From positions 19,427 through 83,426 of the forward strand of contig JAJDNF010000002.1 in the NCBI GenBank assembly GCA_022340805.1: a stretch of DNA of 64,000 nt, given 5' to 3'. This document shows, piece after piece, positions 1 to 11,178 of this stretch (the first letter of the stretch is position 1; every line of letters begins with the position of its first letter). This DNA is from Chromatiaceae bacterium. Lineage in GTDB: Bacteria > Pseudomonadota > Gammaproteobacteria > Chromatiales > Chromatiaceae. Below the pieces are notes generated by a model. The model worked only from the letters and a program-made list of their open reading frames with translations. It did not search any database and had not been told where the DNA came from. The position numbers and the translations under genes are program-made.

Positions 1-211
1 CGGCACAGGTCTTGCCGCCGGACCTGGAGGCTGTTTTGAATAGTTCGGCGCCGGTCGCCACGGCGATCAGCCCGGGATTGGCGAAGTCGTCATCCTGCAT
101 GGCGCGGGTGTCGTCCTTGATGAATGCATAGCCCGACAACTGTTCGGCCATCACGGCCTGAGCCAGAGATGCGCTGAGCAGACCGGAAATCATCAGTGCT
201 TTGATACTCAT
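1..211 (-). CDS. soxA: SoxA, diheme cytochrome c subunit of the SoxAX complex (N-terminal part)
   Basis: The reading frame starts at ATG 209-211 and runs off the left edge, so only about 70 residues are present. They comprise a signal peptide ending near AVMA-EQ, followed by a stretch with the typical SoxA segment RAMQDDDFANPG and then GGKTC at the window edge, which should begin a haem motif. SoxA with SoxX forms the periplasmic c-type cytochrome complex that oxidatively couples thiosulfate to the SoxYZ carrier. The gene lies 5 bp downstream of soxX on the same strand, so the two are co-transcribed. Identification rests on this motif and on the partner gene. The haem sites lie outside the window. 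Confidence 0.85.
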   Translation of the reverse strand, partial: MSIKALMISGLLSASLAQAVMAEQLSGYAFIKDDTRAMQDDDFANPGLIAVATGAELFKTASRSGGKTCA

Positions 212-216
212 GGTGA

Positions 217-702
217 TCACTTCATTGTCATGAGGAAGCCAATCACGTCCTCAACCTCCTGGGCCGTCAGGAAGGTGCGTCCCTTGAATATCTTCGCCGG
301 GCGGTGAATCTTCCCCGGGTCACGGTAATACCCGGGCATGATGGATGCCGGGTTAAAGGATTTGGTATCCACCACGCGCAAGCGGATGTAGCCCTCCGGA
401 TAGCGCCCGCCGATACCCGCGAGTGACGGGCCAATGGTGCCGTAACCCTCAACATCGCCGAAAGGCATGTTGTGGCATGCCACACAATTGCCGCGATTGC
501 CATCCGTGGCGATCGCGCGACCGCGCTTTGCGTCGCCTTTCAAGCCGCAGAGGGGCTCGACGATCATCAGGTCGGTCTGCTCCCAGTGGCAGTATGGTTC
601 GATCGGAGGCAAACCGGACGCGGCTGGATCGGCGGCCGTTGCGAGGCCCGTGAATTCCAGGCTGAGCAGCGCTGCGAAAATCGCTATCTGGGCTTGATGC
701 AT
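217..702 (-). CDS. soxX: SoxX, monohaem cytochrome c subunit of SoxAX
   Basis: A protein of about 161 aa with a clear signal peptide (MHQAQIAIFAALL to ATAAD), one haem-binding CVACH motif in the middle and a likely axial methionine in SIMPGYY. The C-terminal helix (FLTAQEVEDVIGFLMTMK) is typical of SoxX. The frame is open upstream to 750, but the ATG at 702 is preferred because it begins the signal peptide and has a GGAG ribosome-binding site about 6 bp upstream. SoxX receives electrons when SoxA joins thiosulfate to SoxY. The next gene, soxA, follows after 5 bp. This is the lead gene of what can be seen of the sox cluster. The rest of the cluster lies left of the window. Confidence 0.92.
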   Translation of the reverse strand: MHQAQIAIFAALLSLEFTGLATAADPAASGLPPIEPYCHWEQTDLMIVEPLCGLKGDAKRGRAIATDGNRGNCVACHNMPFGDVEGYGTIGPSLAGIGGRYPEGYIRLRVVDTKSFNPASIMPGYYRDPGKIHRPAKIFKGRTFLTAQEVEDVIGFLMTMK

Positions 703-881
703 GTGCGCTCCATCTGTGGACCGGAGGACGACTATGGGGTGAGCAATCAACTTCGCCTTGGCTCAGGCATTCGATGATATACGAAAAAGTGTGGTGGGCC
801 TTGGGGATGGTCGGTTCTCGTCCGCAGGTGGCACTCCTTCCCAACCCCGCAGAAATCGTAGAAGAGTCCCTCTGGGCGACA

Positions 882-915
882 GTCCTGGCCGAATCTTTTC
901 GGGCTCGCCCCTTGC
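882..915 (+). repeat. Dispersed repeat, copy A (partial)
   Basis: The core GTCCTGGCCGAA followed by TCTTTTCGGG matches copies near 3420, 8038 and 17600. Each copy also has CGCAGAA 30-40 bp upstream. This copy is short and loses similarity after about 34 bp. It lies between soxX and the mechanosensitive channel gene. Confidence 0.5.
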
Positions 916-985
916 ACTTGGCTGTGGATCTCTGCGAGCCTTTGCGCTGCAACCTTCCGCCATCTTTCGCTCGCACGGGCCGCTT

Positions 986-3253
986 ATGCTCTACCCAGGA
1001 CCTTACCTGCCGACACTCCTGCTGCTATTCACTATCATTCTCGGTGAGGTTCATGCCGCCGATGCGACGGTCGGTGTGGCGCCGCCACCGATCCTCGGCG
1101 CTGAGCAGATCGAGACCCTGATTGGCAAGCTCGAGGACAGCAAGCAGCGTGAACAGTTGATCGACGCGCTGCGTGCACTCGCCGAGGTCAGCGCCGCCCA
1201 GGATGCGCCAGCCACGGCGCAGGATGCGAGCGTCAAGACCGCCGTGGCGGAGGCGCTGAACCTCCTGGCGAGCCGGATCGCGCGGGTTGCCGAATCGGCA
1301 GATGCGCTGCTGGTCAAGCTACAGGGCTTGCCGGCAGTCGCGGTGGGCTGGGCCGGAGAGCTCCGGTCCCCTGAAACCCGTAGCCGCTGGTTGGGTATTG
1401 CCGGACGGCTGACGCTGGTGCTGGGCAGTGGATTCGTCGCCGCTGCCCTGCTCGGATGGCTGATCGCGAGAATCCGCCGGCGCGCCGAGGAAATCGGCAG
1501 TCCGGGCCTGACAAAGCGCATCTTGCGCCTGCTCGGCCGCATGCTGGTCGACCTCGCGCCTGTGCTGGTGTTCGCCACGGTCTCTTATGCCGCCCTGGCG
1601 TTGACATCGGCGGCGCATGAGACGCGCCTGGTCGCGGTGGCGCTGATCAATGCCTCTATACTGTCCCGCCTGGTGCTCGCCTTGTCGGCATTTCTGGTTT
1701 CGCCCGGGGCCGCGCAGCTGCGCTTGTGGCACATCAGCGACGAGACGGCGTATTACATCCAGCACTGGGTGAAGCGTCTGGCGTTCGTCGCCCTATACGG
1801 CTTTTTCGGCCTGCAGGCTGCGCTGATGCTGGGCATGGACGGCGACAGCTATCGATTGCTGCTGTATCTGCTGGGGGCGGTGATTCTCGGCCTGCTGCTG
1901 GTCCTGATTGCGCAAAATCGTGACGATGTGGCCGCGGTGATTGCGGCCGAGCACCGGCCCGAGTCGGATGAGCCGCGGCAACTGATGCCGCTGCGCCGCG
2001 CGATTGCCCGCACCTGGCATCTGCTGGCCGGACTTTACCTGCTGGTCGTGTATGCGATCTGGACGATGCAGGTCGAAGACGGTGCACGCTTCGTGCTGCA
2101 GGCGACCGTTATTACGCTGGCCGTGTCTGCGGTAAGCCTGCTGGTGTTTCGTGCGATCGACCGGGTATTCGACCGCGGGCTGCGTCTGCCTGACGAGCTT
2201 CGCCAGGGCTTCCCCGGACTGGAGCAGCGACTGAACCGGTATTTTCCAGTGTTACGCAAGGTGTCGAAGGGCGCACTTGCGGCGCTCGGCATAATCTTGA
2301 TCGCCGATGCCTGGGGCATCGATGCCCTCGAGTGGATCGTCTCGGGCAGCGGAAAGGTACTGCTCGGCGCAGCGCTCAACATCCTGCTGATTCTGGCTGT
2401 TGCGGTGGTGGTCTGGGAACTGTCCAGTGGATCAATCCAGCGCTACCTTGCCGGCGATGGCCCGGAGGGGCCGGGCCTGGGCCGATCGCCGCGGGTCCGC
2501 ACCTTGCTGACGGTTGGGCGCAATGCCCTGCTGGTGGTGCTTACCCTGGTGTCGAGCCTGATGGTGTTGTCGGAGCTGGGTATCAACATCACGCCGCTGT
2601 TGGCGGGCGCTGGTGTGCTGGGTCTGGCGATCGGGTTTGGTGCGCAACGCCTGGTGCAGGACGTGATCAATGGTGCGTTTATCCTGTTCCAGGATCTGAT
2701 GGCAGTCGGCGATGTGGTTAAGCTGGGCGACAAGGCCGGCGTGGTTGAGGCACTGTCGATCCGCACCGTCCGGCTGCGCGATCTGGCCGGGGTAGTGCAT
2801 ACGATTCCATTCAGCTCGATCGAAGCGGTCAGCAATCTGACCCGTGAGTTCTCGTTCCATGTGTTCGAACTCGGCATCGCCTATCGTGAGGATGTGGACA
2901 GCGTAATCGCATTGATCAGGCAGATTGGCGAGGAGCTGCGCGGCGATGCCGAAATCGGTCCGCTGATTCTCGAGCCCCTCGAGGTGTTCGGTCTGGATGC
3001 GTTCGGTGACTCGGCCATCGTGATCAAGGGTCGCATCAAGACCCGGCCAATCAAGCAATGGCAGGTCGGGCGCGCATTCAACCGCCTGGTCAAGATGCGC
3101 TTTGACGAACATGCGATCGAGATTCCGTTCCCGCATCGGACGCTGTACTTTGGCCAGGACAAGGACGGTTCGGCGCCGCCGGCGTTCGTGCAGATGGAAT
3201 CACTGCTGCGCCAGGCGTCGGGCGAACCGGTTCAGAGCGTGCCGCAGATATAG
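986..3253 (+). CDS. MscS-family mechanosensitive ion channel, large type
   Basis: A 755-aa inner-membrane protein that should open under membrane tension to release solutes. It has a signal peptide (MLYPGPYLPTLLLLFTIILG..VHAADA), a periplasmic helical region of about 110 residues, several hydrophobic helices, and then the MscS core. The pore helix is seen as GAGVLGLAIGFGAQRLVQD, followed by the beta domain (VGDVVKLGDKAGVVEALSIR). The soluble C-terminal domain carries a short tail. The frame is open from 758, but ATG 986 is chosen because it begins the signal peptide; no strong ribosome-binding site is visible there. It is larger than E. coli MscS and resembles YbdG/YbiO/MscK-like members. It stands alone between soxX (divergent) and the BenE-like gene. 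Confidence 0.85.
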   Translation: MLYPGPYLPTLLLLFTIILGEVHAADATVGVAPPPILGAEQIETLIGKLEDSKQREQLIDALRALAEVSAAQDAPATAQDASVKTAVAEALNLLASRIARVAESADALLVKLQGLPAVAVGWAGELRSPETRSRWLGIAGRLTLVLGSGFVAAALLGWLIARIRRRAEEIGSPGLTKRILRLLGRMLVDLAPVLVFATVSYAALALTSAAHETRLVAVALINASILSRLVLALSAFLVSPGAAQLRLWHISDETAYYIQHWVKRLAFVALYGFFGLQAALMLGMDGDSYRLLLYLLGAVILGLLLVLIAQNRDDVAAVIAAEHRPESDEPRQLMPLRRAIARTWHLLAGLYLLVVYAIWTMQVEDGARFVLQATVITLAVSAVSLLVFRAIDRVFDRGLRLPDELRQGFPGLEQRLNRYFPVLRKVSKGALAALGIILIADAWGIDALEWIVSGSGKVLLGAALNILLILAVAVVVWELSSGSIQRYLAGDGPEGPGLGRSPRVRTLLTVGRNALLVVLTLVSSLMVLSELGINITPLLAGAGVLGLAIGFGAQRLVQDVINGAFILFQDLMAVGDVVKLGDKAGVVEALSIRTVRLRDLAGVVHTIPFSSIEAVSNLTREFSFHVFELGIAYREDVDSVIALIRQIGEELRGDAEIGPLILEPLEVFGLDAFGDSAIVIKGRIKTRPIKQWQVGRAFNRLVKMRFDEHAIEIPFPHRTLYFGQDKDGSAPPAFVQMESLLRQASGEPVQSVPQI

Positions 3254-3590
3254 GCGCGTTCATCGCTGCTTCGGCGCAACGTTGGGAAATCCTACATCGA
3301 TGGCCGGTTAGCGGACATGGTGTCGCCACCGTGAGCAAAAACCCCGCGCCATTGTCGACAGCCACCAATTCCAACGCCCTAACTCCGCAGAAACCGCAGA
3401 ATAAGCAACCCGGTCAATAGTCCTGGCCGAACCTTTCCCTGGGACGGTGGCTTACGGGCTTGTCCTGGTGTTTATGAAGGAATTCAGCGGATTATGAAGT
3501 AGCGGGCAGGGGATGCCCCCGGGGATCAGGAAGATAGATGTGCGTGGCGGAAGTAAGTGGCTCGCTTCGATTTTCGCGCCGGGGTGGCAG
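3254..3590. other. Intergenic, contains repeat copy B only
   Basis: I see no credible gene here. The left part is unstructured. The right part holds the best-preserved copy of the dispersed repeat (3420-3520). Confidence 0.6.
3420..3520 (+). repeat. Dispersed repeat, copy B (full, about 100 bp)
   Basis: This copy aligns along its whole length with 8038-8140. Shared blocks in order are GTCCTGGCC, CTGGGACGGTGG, GGGCTTGTCCTG, GAATTCAGCG and ATTATGAAGTAGCGGG. It carries no reading frame of note. The two long copies bracket the BenE to NifX-remnant interval, and both are in plus orientation. Confidence 0.8.
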
Positions 3591-4946
3591 TCACCCCACC
3601 GGTGCAGCGAAGTCGGCGCGCTCGAGCAGCCACGATACGGCGATACCGAACACCAGACCCCAGAATGGTGCGCCGACGTTGAGGACCGGCACGTCGGCCA
3701 CGGTCACGAGGAACGTCACCAGCGCGCCGAGCGTGAACCTGCCGCGAAAGGAAATGCTGAACGCGGTCTGCAGCACCCGCAGCATCGCAAGCCCCGCGAG
3801 CGCAGCGACGAAAGCATGCGGCGCGGCGAGCAGCAGGCGCGTGAACACGGGTGAAAGCAGCCCGAACACGAGCGCGAGCACGCCGACCATGATGCCCGCC
3901 GTGTAGTGGCGGTGCTTCTCGCCTGAGGCGGTGATGATCGCATTGACCGGGCCGGTGAGGCAGGTCGAGACGCCGCCAACCATGCCGCTGAGGATTGCGC
4001 CCACGCCGCACGCGGTGGCGATCGCGTTGATTGGCGGTTGATGGTCCACCGCGCGCAGCACGGCGATCCCCTGGCCGTTTTGCACAACCAGCACGGTAAT
4101 CGCGAGCGGTACGACCAGCTCGAGCATCGCCTGCCAGGAGAACTCTGGTGGGTATAGATTCGGGCGCACGATTGCGAGCACTTGCGCGCCGCGCGCGTCG
4201 AATCCGCCGATTACCGCAATCATGAGCATGCCGACGATCAGCGCGCCGATCACGGGCGGCAGCACCCGCGCGATGCGCGGCAAGGCCGACAGCGCGAGAA
4301 ACACCGCCGTCATCGGCGCAGCGATCCAGAACGCGTCGCGGATCGCGAACACGAGGTCGAGGCCGAAACGCAGGAACACGCCGGCAACCATGCCCATGAC
4401 GATCGGCATTGGGATCGCGTCCATGAAACGCTTTACCCAACCGGAGAGGCCCAGCAAGAGCATGAGCACGCCGCAGGCCAGATAGGCGCCGATCACCTCG
4501 CGAAAGCTCAGGTGGCCGAGCGCCGGGCCGACGAGCACCGCGCCGGGGATCGTCCAGAAGAAGACGAGCGGCTGCCGGTAAAGCCAACAGAACGCGATGC
4601 TGACGAGGCCGTTGACGAAAAACGCGCCGAAGATCCATGAGGCGAGGTCGGACTCGGTCAGTCCGCCGCGCGTTCCGACAGCGAGGATGATCGCGACCGG
4701 CCCTGACGCCGCGAACACGAAGGCGACCAATGCGTTGGCGGCGTAAAGGCCGCCGAAGTCGGCGATGACCCGTCCTAGCGAGGGTGGCGCGGCAGCGGGC
4801 TTCTCGAGCGGCACTTTCACCCCGTGACCGGCCGCTCGGCTGGTGGCGACAGACCGAAGCTGGACGGCGACCGTTTCGAGGCCGCGATTTTCGTTTTCAT
4901 CAGTCGGTCGCTCCGCCGGGACATCTTGCCAGTCTAGCGCTGGCAC
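3591..4946 (-). CDS. benE: BenE-type benzoate/H+ symporter family transporter
   Basis: A polytopic membrane protein of about 450 aa. The first membrane segments read FAASGPVAIILAVG and ASWIFGAFFVNGL, typical of the BenE family (proton-coupled benzoate uptake), followed by about 10 more hydrophobic segments and GGVSTCLTGPVNAII in the later half. The start is uncertain: the longest frame begins at GTG 4946 without an obvious ribosome-binding site, and the N-terminal 55 residues are not hydrophobic. The true start could lie further in. No benzoate catabolic genes are in the window, so the substrate may differ. It stands alone, convergent with the preceding plus-strand gene. Confidence 0.8.
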   Translation of the reverse strand: MPALDWQDVPAERPTDENENRGLETVAVQLRSVATSRAAGHGVKVPLEKPAAAPPSLGRVIADFGGLYAANALVAFVFAASGPVAIILAVGTRGGLTESDLASWIFGAFFVNGLVSIAFCWLYRQPLVFFWTIPGAVLVGPALGHLSFREVIGAYLACGVLMLLLGLSGWVKRFMDAIPMPIVMGMVAGVFLRFGLDLVFAIRDAFWIAAPMTAVFLALSALPRIARVLPPVIGALIVGMLMIAVIGGFDARGAQVLAIVRPNLYPPEFSWQAMLELVVPLAITVLVVQNGQGIAVLRAVDHQPPINAIATACGVGAILSGMVGGVSTCLTGPVNAIITASGEKHRHYTAGIMVGVLALVFGLLSPVFTRLLLAAPHAFVAALAGLAMLRVLQTAFSISFRGRFTLGALVTFLVTVADVPVLNVGAPFWGLVFGIAVSWLLERADFAAPVG

Positions 4947-5116
4947 TGCGGCGCTGCATGCATTACACGGCCGCGCCTCAATGACCTACTGCTTGCGCGG
5001 CGGTCCAGAGCGCCCAAACTCAACAACCCCGGACGAAGCGGAGCCTCTTCAGAAGATTCCACTCCAAGCAGAATTGCATCCTTTCCATCTCCGCCTGCGA
5101 CTGACGGTGAGTTTGC

Positions 5117-5272
5117 TTGGCTGGAGATGGCGAGGCGGTTGCGAAAATCACCATCAAGCCCCGGTGCTTTTCGGTCTTCGGGCAGCCGGACGACAGCTAT
5201 ACTCTGACCAAAAAGGACAAGCATGTTATGACCATTACAGGCGCCGAGGATGGCAATACCAAGGGTATTTGA
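5117..5272 (+). pseudogene. Possible 51-codon protein remnant
   Basis: From a TTG at 5117 to TGA at 5270-5272 the frame reads like protein (KITIKPRCFSVFGQPDD, YTLTKKDKHVMTITG), with better composition than the other frames, but no start context and no recognised family. It ends 38 bp before the Met-rich gene. It may be the tail of a lost gene or chance. Confidence 0.2.
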
Positions 5273-5310
5273 TCGGTTGGCTTTCCCGTGGCGTCTCAAG
5301 GAGGCCGGCC

Positions 5311-5817
5311 TTGGCTGAACAGGAAGACAAAAGCGCGCCATGGCAAAAATTTTTGCGATTGGGTGGTGCGAGCATCGTGCTGCTGGTCGTGGCCATGGCT
5401 TTTACGGGCATGGGCCTGTTCATGTGGAACATGGGCAAAGACATGAGCCAGATGACCACGTCGGTGGTGCAGATGGGCAAGGATGTCGGTCGCATGAGCC
5501 GCAACATGGAGGCTATGGCCGCGAACATGAATCAGATGGCCGCCAGTATGGTCGAGGGCCAAGCCCGCATGGGCGATGATTTTTCGCGGGTACGTGTCGG
5601 CATGGAATCGATGACGGAGAATATGGGGCATATGAGCCGCGATATGGGCGAGCTCAATGTCAATATCGGCGGTATGAGCGGACACATCGCCAACATGTCG
5701 GTTGATATGCGCCAGATGAACCGCTCGATGGCGCTGATGACCAACTCCATGGGTCACATGGGCAGCGACATCAACAAGTTCTCCAATCCATCTCGCATGA
5801 TGCCGTTCGTACCCTGA
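5311..5817 (+). CDS. Methionine-rich membrane-anchored coiled-coil protein
   Basis: 168 aa. TTG 5311 is chosen as the start because AAGGAGG lies about 8 bp upstream; the frame is open much further but has no other supported start. A short cytoplasmic head (AEQEDKSAPWQKFLRLGG) leads into one membrane helix (ASIVLLVVAMAFTGMGLFMW). About 130 residues of heptad/hendecad-like helix follow in which methionine recurs every 3-4 residues (MGKDMSQM, MEAMAANMNQMAASM, MSRDMGELN, MRQMNRSMALM). The predicted topology is a single anchor with an extracytoplasmic rod. The regular Met face could bind soft metals such as Cu(I) or be oxidised, but this is inference. No family is recognised and no partner gene is adjacent. 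Confidence 0.75.
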   Translation: MAEQEDKSAPWQKFLRLGGASIVLLVVAMAFTGMGLFMWNMGKDMSQMTTSVVQMGKDVGRMSRNMEAMAANMNQMAASMVEGQARMGDDFSRVRVGMESMTENMGHMSRDMGELNVNIGGMSGHIANMSVDMRQMNRSMALMTNSMGHMGSDINKFSNPSRMMPFVP

Positions 5818-6423
5818 TCGTAGAGGGAACCTCTACTGATTCTGCGCGAGGTAGATCGGGCAACGGGGTTTCGGAGATCGACGCGCAAATTGTTCGACCA
5901 ACGCGCTGATCAATAATTCTTAACGCCTGCGGCCGTGTCGATAGTGGGGGACAGGCCATGGTCTTGGGAACCTGCCGGCAAGAGCTTAGGCCGACCGCTT
6001 TTGATGATTGGGTGCGTACCACGACAGATGCGTTTAAGGACTTCCGTCCGGCCGGGAATGCCCACGGGAAACAGGTTTTAAGGTGCCCGTGGGAGGAGAA
6101 GTGGGGGTCGCCTCGGTTTATGACGTGGCGGGATCGGAATGGCCGCGGAGATCAGGGTGTTATGCGCAAGCGTGGGGAGAAGATGGGTTGCAACGGGATT
6201 TGTGGCGGTTGAGATTGGCGATCCACTCACGATCACCCGCGTACACTCCGGGCGCAGACATACGCGGGCGGCTCGCGAGATGGACAAACCGGTCAACGCG
6301 ATTCAACCCGCGTCATGCACAGTGCCGCGACTGCCGAATCCTTATTTTTGGGCCCTGGCCGTTGATGCCAGCGACCCCTAGCCCTGCACAGGAGGTTCGG
6401 CCTAGATCACGGCCAGGGGAGGG
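5818..6423. other. Intergenic, no supported gene
   Basis: About 600 bp with only short overlapping frames, none with good starts or recognisable protein. No RNA gene or repeat was seen. Confidence 0.5.
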
Positions 6424-6600
6424 TTACGACTTGGGTTGGTCAGATTTTGCGAATAGTCCGAGTTCGTATTCCAGGTTGTAGTGCCCGAACACGAGGTTTG
6501 CCTCCCGCCTGAGTTCGTCGAAAAGCTCCTGCGGATCTGCGCCTTCTGCGATCCGTTGGTTCACCAATGATTCGAGTGCTTCTCTAAAATTTCCGCTCAT
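6424..6600 (-). CDS. Small acidic helical protein, 58 aa, unknown function
   Basis: ATG at 6598-6600 and stop TTA (plus strand) at 6424-6426. It has a strong ribosome-binding site (GGGAGAG 6-7 bp upstream). The sequence begins MSGNFREALESLVNQRIAEG and continues with ADPQELFDELRREANLVFG, ending in a hydrophilic tail. It is predicted to be two or three amphipathic helices, cytosolic, with no cysteine. Composition, start signal and lack of stops support a real gene; no family is recognised. It lies downstream of the DUF1269 gene on the same strand, 171 bp away, and could share its transcript. Confidence 0.6.
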   Translation of the reverse strand: MSGNFREALESLVNQRIAEGADPQELFDELRREANLVFGHYNLEYELGLFAKSDQPKS

Positions 6601-6771
6601 ACGATCTCTCCCACATTTAGGCCGGGGGAACCGCGCTTGGCACGCGTGCCACGCAAGCCCCCTCAGCAGATCAAAGCCGCCTCATTCCCGAGCCGTGACC
6701 GCCGGCCTGAAACCAAATGGCAAGTGAAGGGCCGCCGGCTCGTGCAGCCTTGCACTGCTTACGGCTGCCAA

Positions 6772-7281
6772 TCAGGGAAAGGCCGGAATATGCGGCTCGG
6801 TACCTTCGATGTCTGCCTCAGGATGATGGGACTTGACCATCGCCTCGATCTTTTCCACCCGCTCCTTGGGCACATCGACCAGAAACAGGATCTCGCCCTT
6901 CTTCAGATTTTCTTCGAATTGCTTGATCTGGCTATTGCTTACGTCCACTCCGATCATGCTCGCTATCCAGGCGCCGATGCCGGAACCGGCCAGCGCCGTT
7001 GCGAGGATGGCACCGCCGCCCAATACGAGCCCCGCCGGCGGAAAGGATACCGCCGCGACGCCGGCGAGGATCCCGGTGACGCCGCCAACAGCCAAACCGC
7101 GCTCAACCGCGGGTATCACATCACTGGTCTGTAGCAGTGAGGCCTTTGGTAGGTCGCCCAGCTCTGTGCCTTCGCGTGCGATGACATGGATGTGGCGTTC
7201 CTCGATCCGCGCCAGTAGCAATTCGTCCGTGACGCTGCTTGCCGTCTTTAGATCGGGTACCAAAAAATAGATTCTGCGCAT
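6772..7281 (-). CDS. DUF1269-family protein with glycine-zipper membrane segment
   Basis: 169 aa, starting at ATG 7279-7281 with a GGAGGGG ribosome-binding site. The order is an N-terminal alpha/beta segment (MRRIYFLVPDLKTASSVTDELL), a central Gly/Ala-rich hydrophobic hairpin (GLAVGGVTGILAGVAA and LVLGGGAILATALAGSGIGAW), and a C-terminal segment (EILFLVDVPKERVEKIEAMV). This is the layout of DUF1269, a widespread family of unknown role, often near stress genes. It is likely associated with the inner membrane. The nearest downstream gene is the 58-aa protein. No regulator is adjacent. Confidence 0.75.
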   Translation of the reverse strand: MRRIYFLVPDLKTASSVTDELLLARIEERHIHVIAREGTELGDLPKASLLQTSDVIPAVERGLAVGGVTGILAGVAAVSFPPAGLVLGGGAILATALAGSGIGAWIASMIGVDVSNSQIKQFEENLKKGEILFLVDVPKERVEKIEAMVKSHHPEADIEGTEPHIPAFP

Positions 7282-7489
7282 GACTTCCCCTCCATAAGGG
7301 ATCAATCGGCTGTGGCGGCGCTTTCCCGACCCTCGTGGATCCGGGGTCGCCGTCAGCGGCTTGGATCCACCGCTTCAGCATAAGAATACAACACCTGTGG
7401 CAGGCGGCGGTCAGTCGTCGCGCAAGGCAGGGTGCTTTTTTGCCTTGATAAACCATTTAGGCTCGATGCCCGTTCGCGGAAAAGGACCG

Positions 7490-7735
7490 ATGGTCATACC
7501 CTGCATTCTCGGCTTCAGCCTTCTCGGCAGCATCGGCGCGACTGCCGGGGCCGCCCTGTTGCTGGCTGTTCCTGCCGTGGTTCGGGACAAGCTGATCCCT
7601 TCGCTGATCAGCTACGCCACGGGGACCTTCCTTGGCGCCGCCTTCCTTGGCACGATCCCCGCCGGCCTTCAGCAGGTGGCGTTACTGCTCGTCGGGATCA
7701 CTACCATCGCGTTACCGAGGGCCGCCTGCGGATAG
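7490..7735 (+). pseudogene. ZIP-family metal transporter, N-terminal remnant
   Basis: ATG 7490 opens an 81-codon frame containing two membrane segments: CILGFSLLGSIGATAGAALLL and, after a short KLIPSLISYATGT link, GAAFLGTIP. The stretch LISYATGTFLGAAFLGTIPAGL matches the start of ZIP (zinc/iron permease) proteins, which normally run to 250-300 aa. The frame stops at 7735 before the metal-binding helices, so this is most likely a truncated, non-functional gene. Confidence 0.5.
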
Positions 7736-7774
7736 GCGAGGGATTACGCATCCGCTGGTAGTGAGGTATCCAGC

Positions 7775-8086
7775 GTGAAAGTAGAGCGTCAACACCGTGT
7801 GGCCGAATTGCTGGTCGCTCAAAAGGTCGATGTGGTGCGGTCGTACGAGCACCTGCATGGGTGTGGACCCACCTATGTCTTCCGTGATGCCGGTGTCGAA
7901 CTCAATGTGACCGACGCGCAGGATGCGGTTGCGGCGGTCAAAGCTGCCACGGCTGGGGTCGTGGGGAACCCGTCGGCGGACCTCATTCGCATCACCCTGG
8001 CTGCGCAGAATTCATCGACAAGCGACATTGCACAACGGTCCTGGCCAAACCTTTTCCTGGGACGGTGGTTCAAGGGCTTGTCCTGA
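7775..8086 (+). pseudogene. NifX/NafY-like Fe-Mo cluster-binding protein, truncated remnant
   Basis: From GTG 7775 the frame reads HRVAELLVAQKVDVV, then YEHLHGCGPTYVFRDAGVEL, a pattern of the dinitrogenase cofactor-binding (NifX-like) domain in which a GxGPxYVFRDAG segment follows the second strand. The N-terminal strand is short. The last 17 codons are not family sequence: they are translated from dispersed repeat copy C, which begins at 8038. So the 3' end has been replaced or interrupted. No nif genes are nearby. Confidence 0.45.
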
Positions 8087-10622
<2,536 letters not shown>

Positions 10623-10664
10623 ACCAACTCGAGCATCCCTGCGCTATCGAGGGTGGCAGCGTAG

Positions 10665-11178
10665 GGATGCTTCCTGGCCGCCGCCTGCGAGCTGCGGCAC
10701 GGCATTCCGCAGGGCGCTTCTCTCAAATCTTCGGGGCCGGATATGATCAAGGCCATGTCGACACGACCTGTGGCTGGACTTTCTCGGCATCCGTCGTGAC
10801 AGTGACACGGCAGAGGGTAAGCGCTTTGTCATCAACTTCCTCACACCGGACAACGGCGAGCGGCATGTGGTCGAGCTGAGCAACGCGGCGCTCACCAACA
10901 TCAAGGGACAGCAGGCGGACAACGCCGATCTCACCATCACGACGAACCGCTCGGATCTGGAAACCGTGATGATGGGCAAGGCCACCTTCGACGAACAGAT
11001 CGCCAGCGGCAAGGCGAAGTTGGAAGGTGATCGCAAGCCCTATGACGAACTCAAGGGTATGCTGGTGCAGTTGGATATGGGCCTTGAGATCCTGCCTGGC
11101 ACCGGCGGGACGCCGCTGACGGCCCCGAAGGGCGCGTTCGAGCAGCAGGCGCCCGCGATCAATACCATCAGTGACTAA
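10665..11178 (+). pseudogene. Alkyl sulfatase (BDS1/SdsA type), C-terminal remnant with frameshift
   Basis: A first frame (just after a stop near 10664) reads FLAACELRHGIPQGA-like sequence, then SSGPDMIKAMST up to about 10758. A second frame then continues DLWLDFLGIRRDSDTAEGK and runs to the stop at 11178 through VELSNAALTNIKG and LTITTNRSDLETVM. Together these are the dimerisation helix end and the SCP2-like C-terminal domain of linear alkyl sulfatases. The catalytic metallo-beta-lactamase domain (400+ residues) is absent, and the join between frames needs a 1-base shift. It is a dead fragment directly after katG. Confidence 0.7.

Noticed and set aside
758..985. N-terminal extension of the MscS protein
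   Set aside because: Arg/Gly/Pro-rich, contains repeat copy A, and the signal peptide begins at ATG 986.
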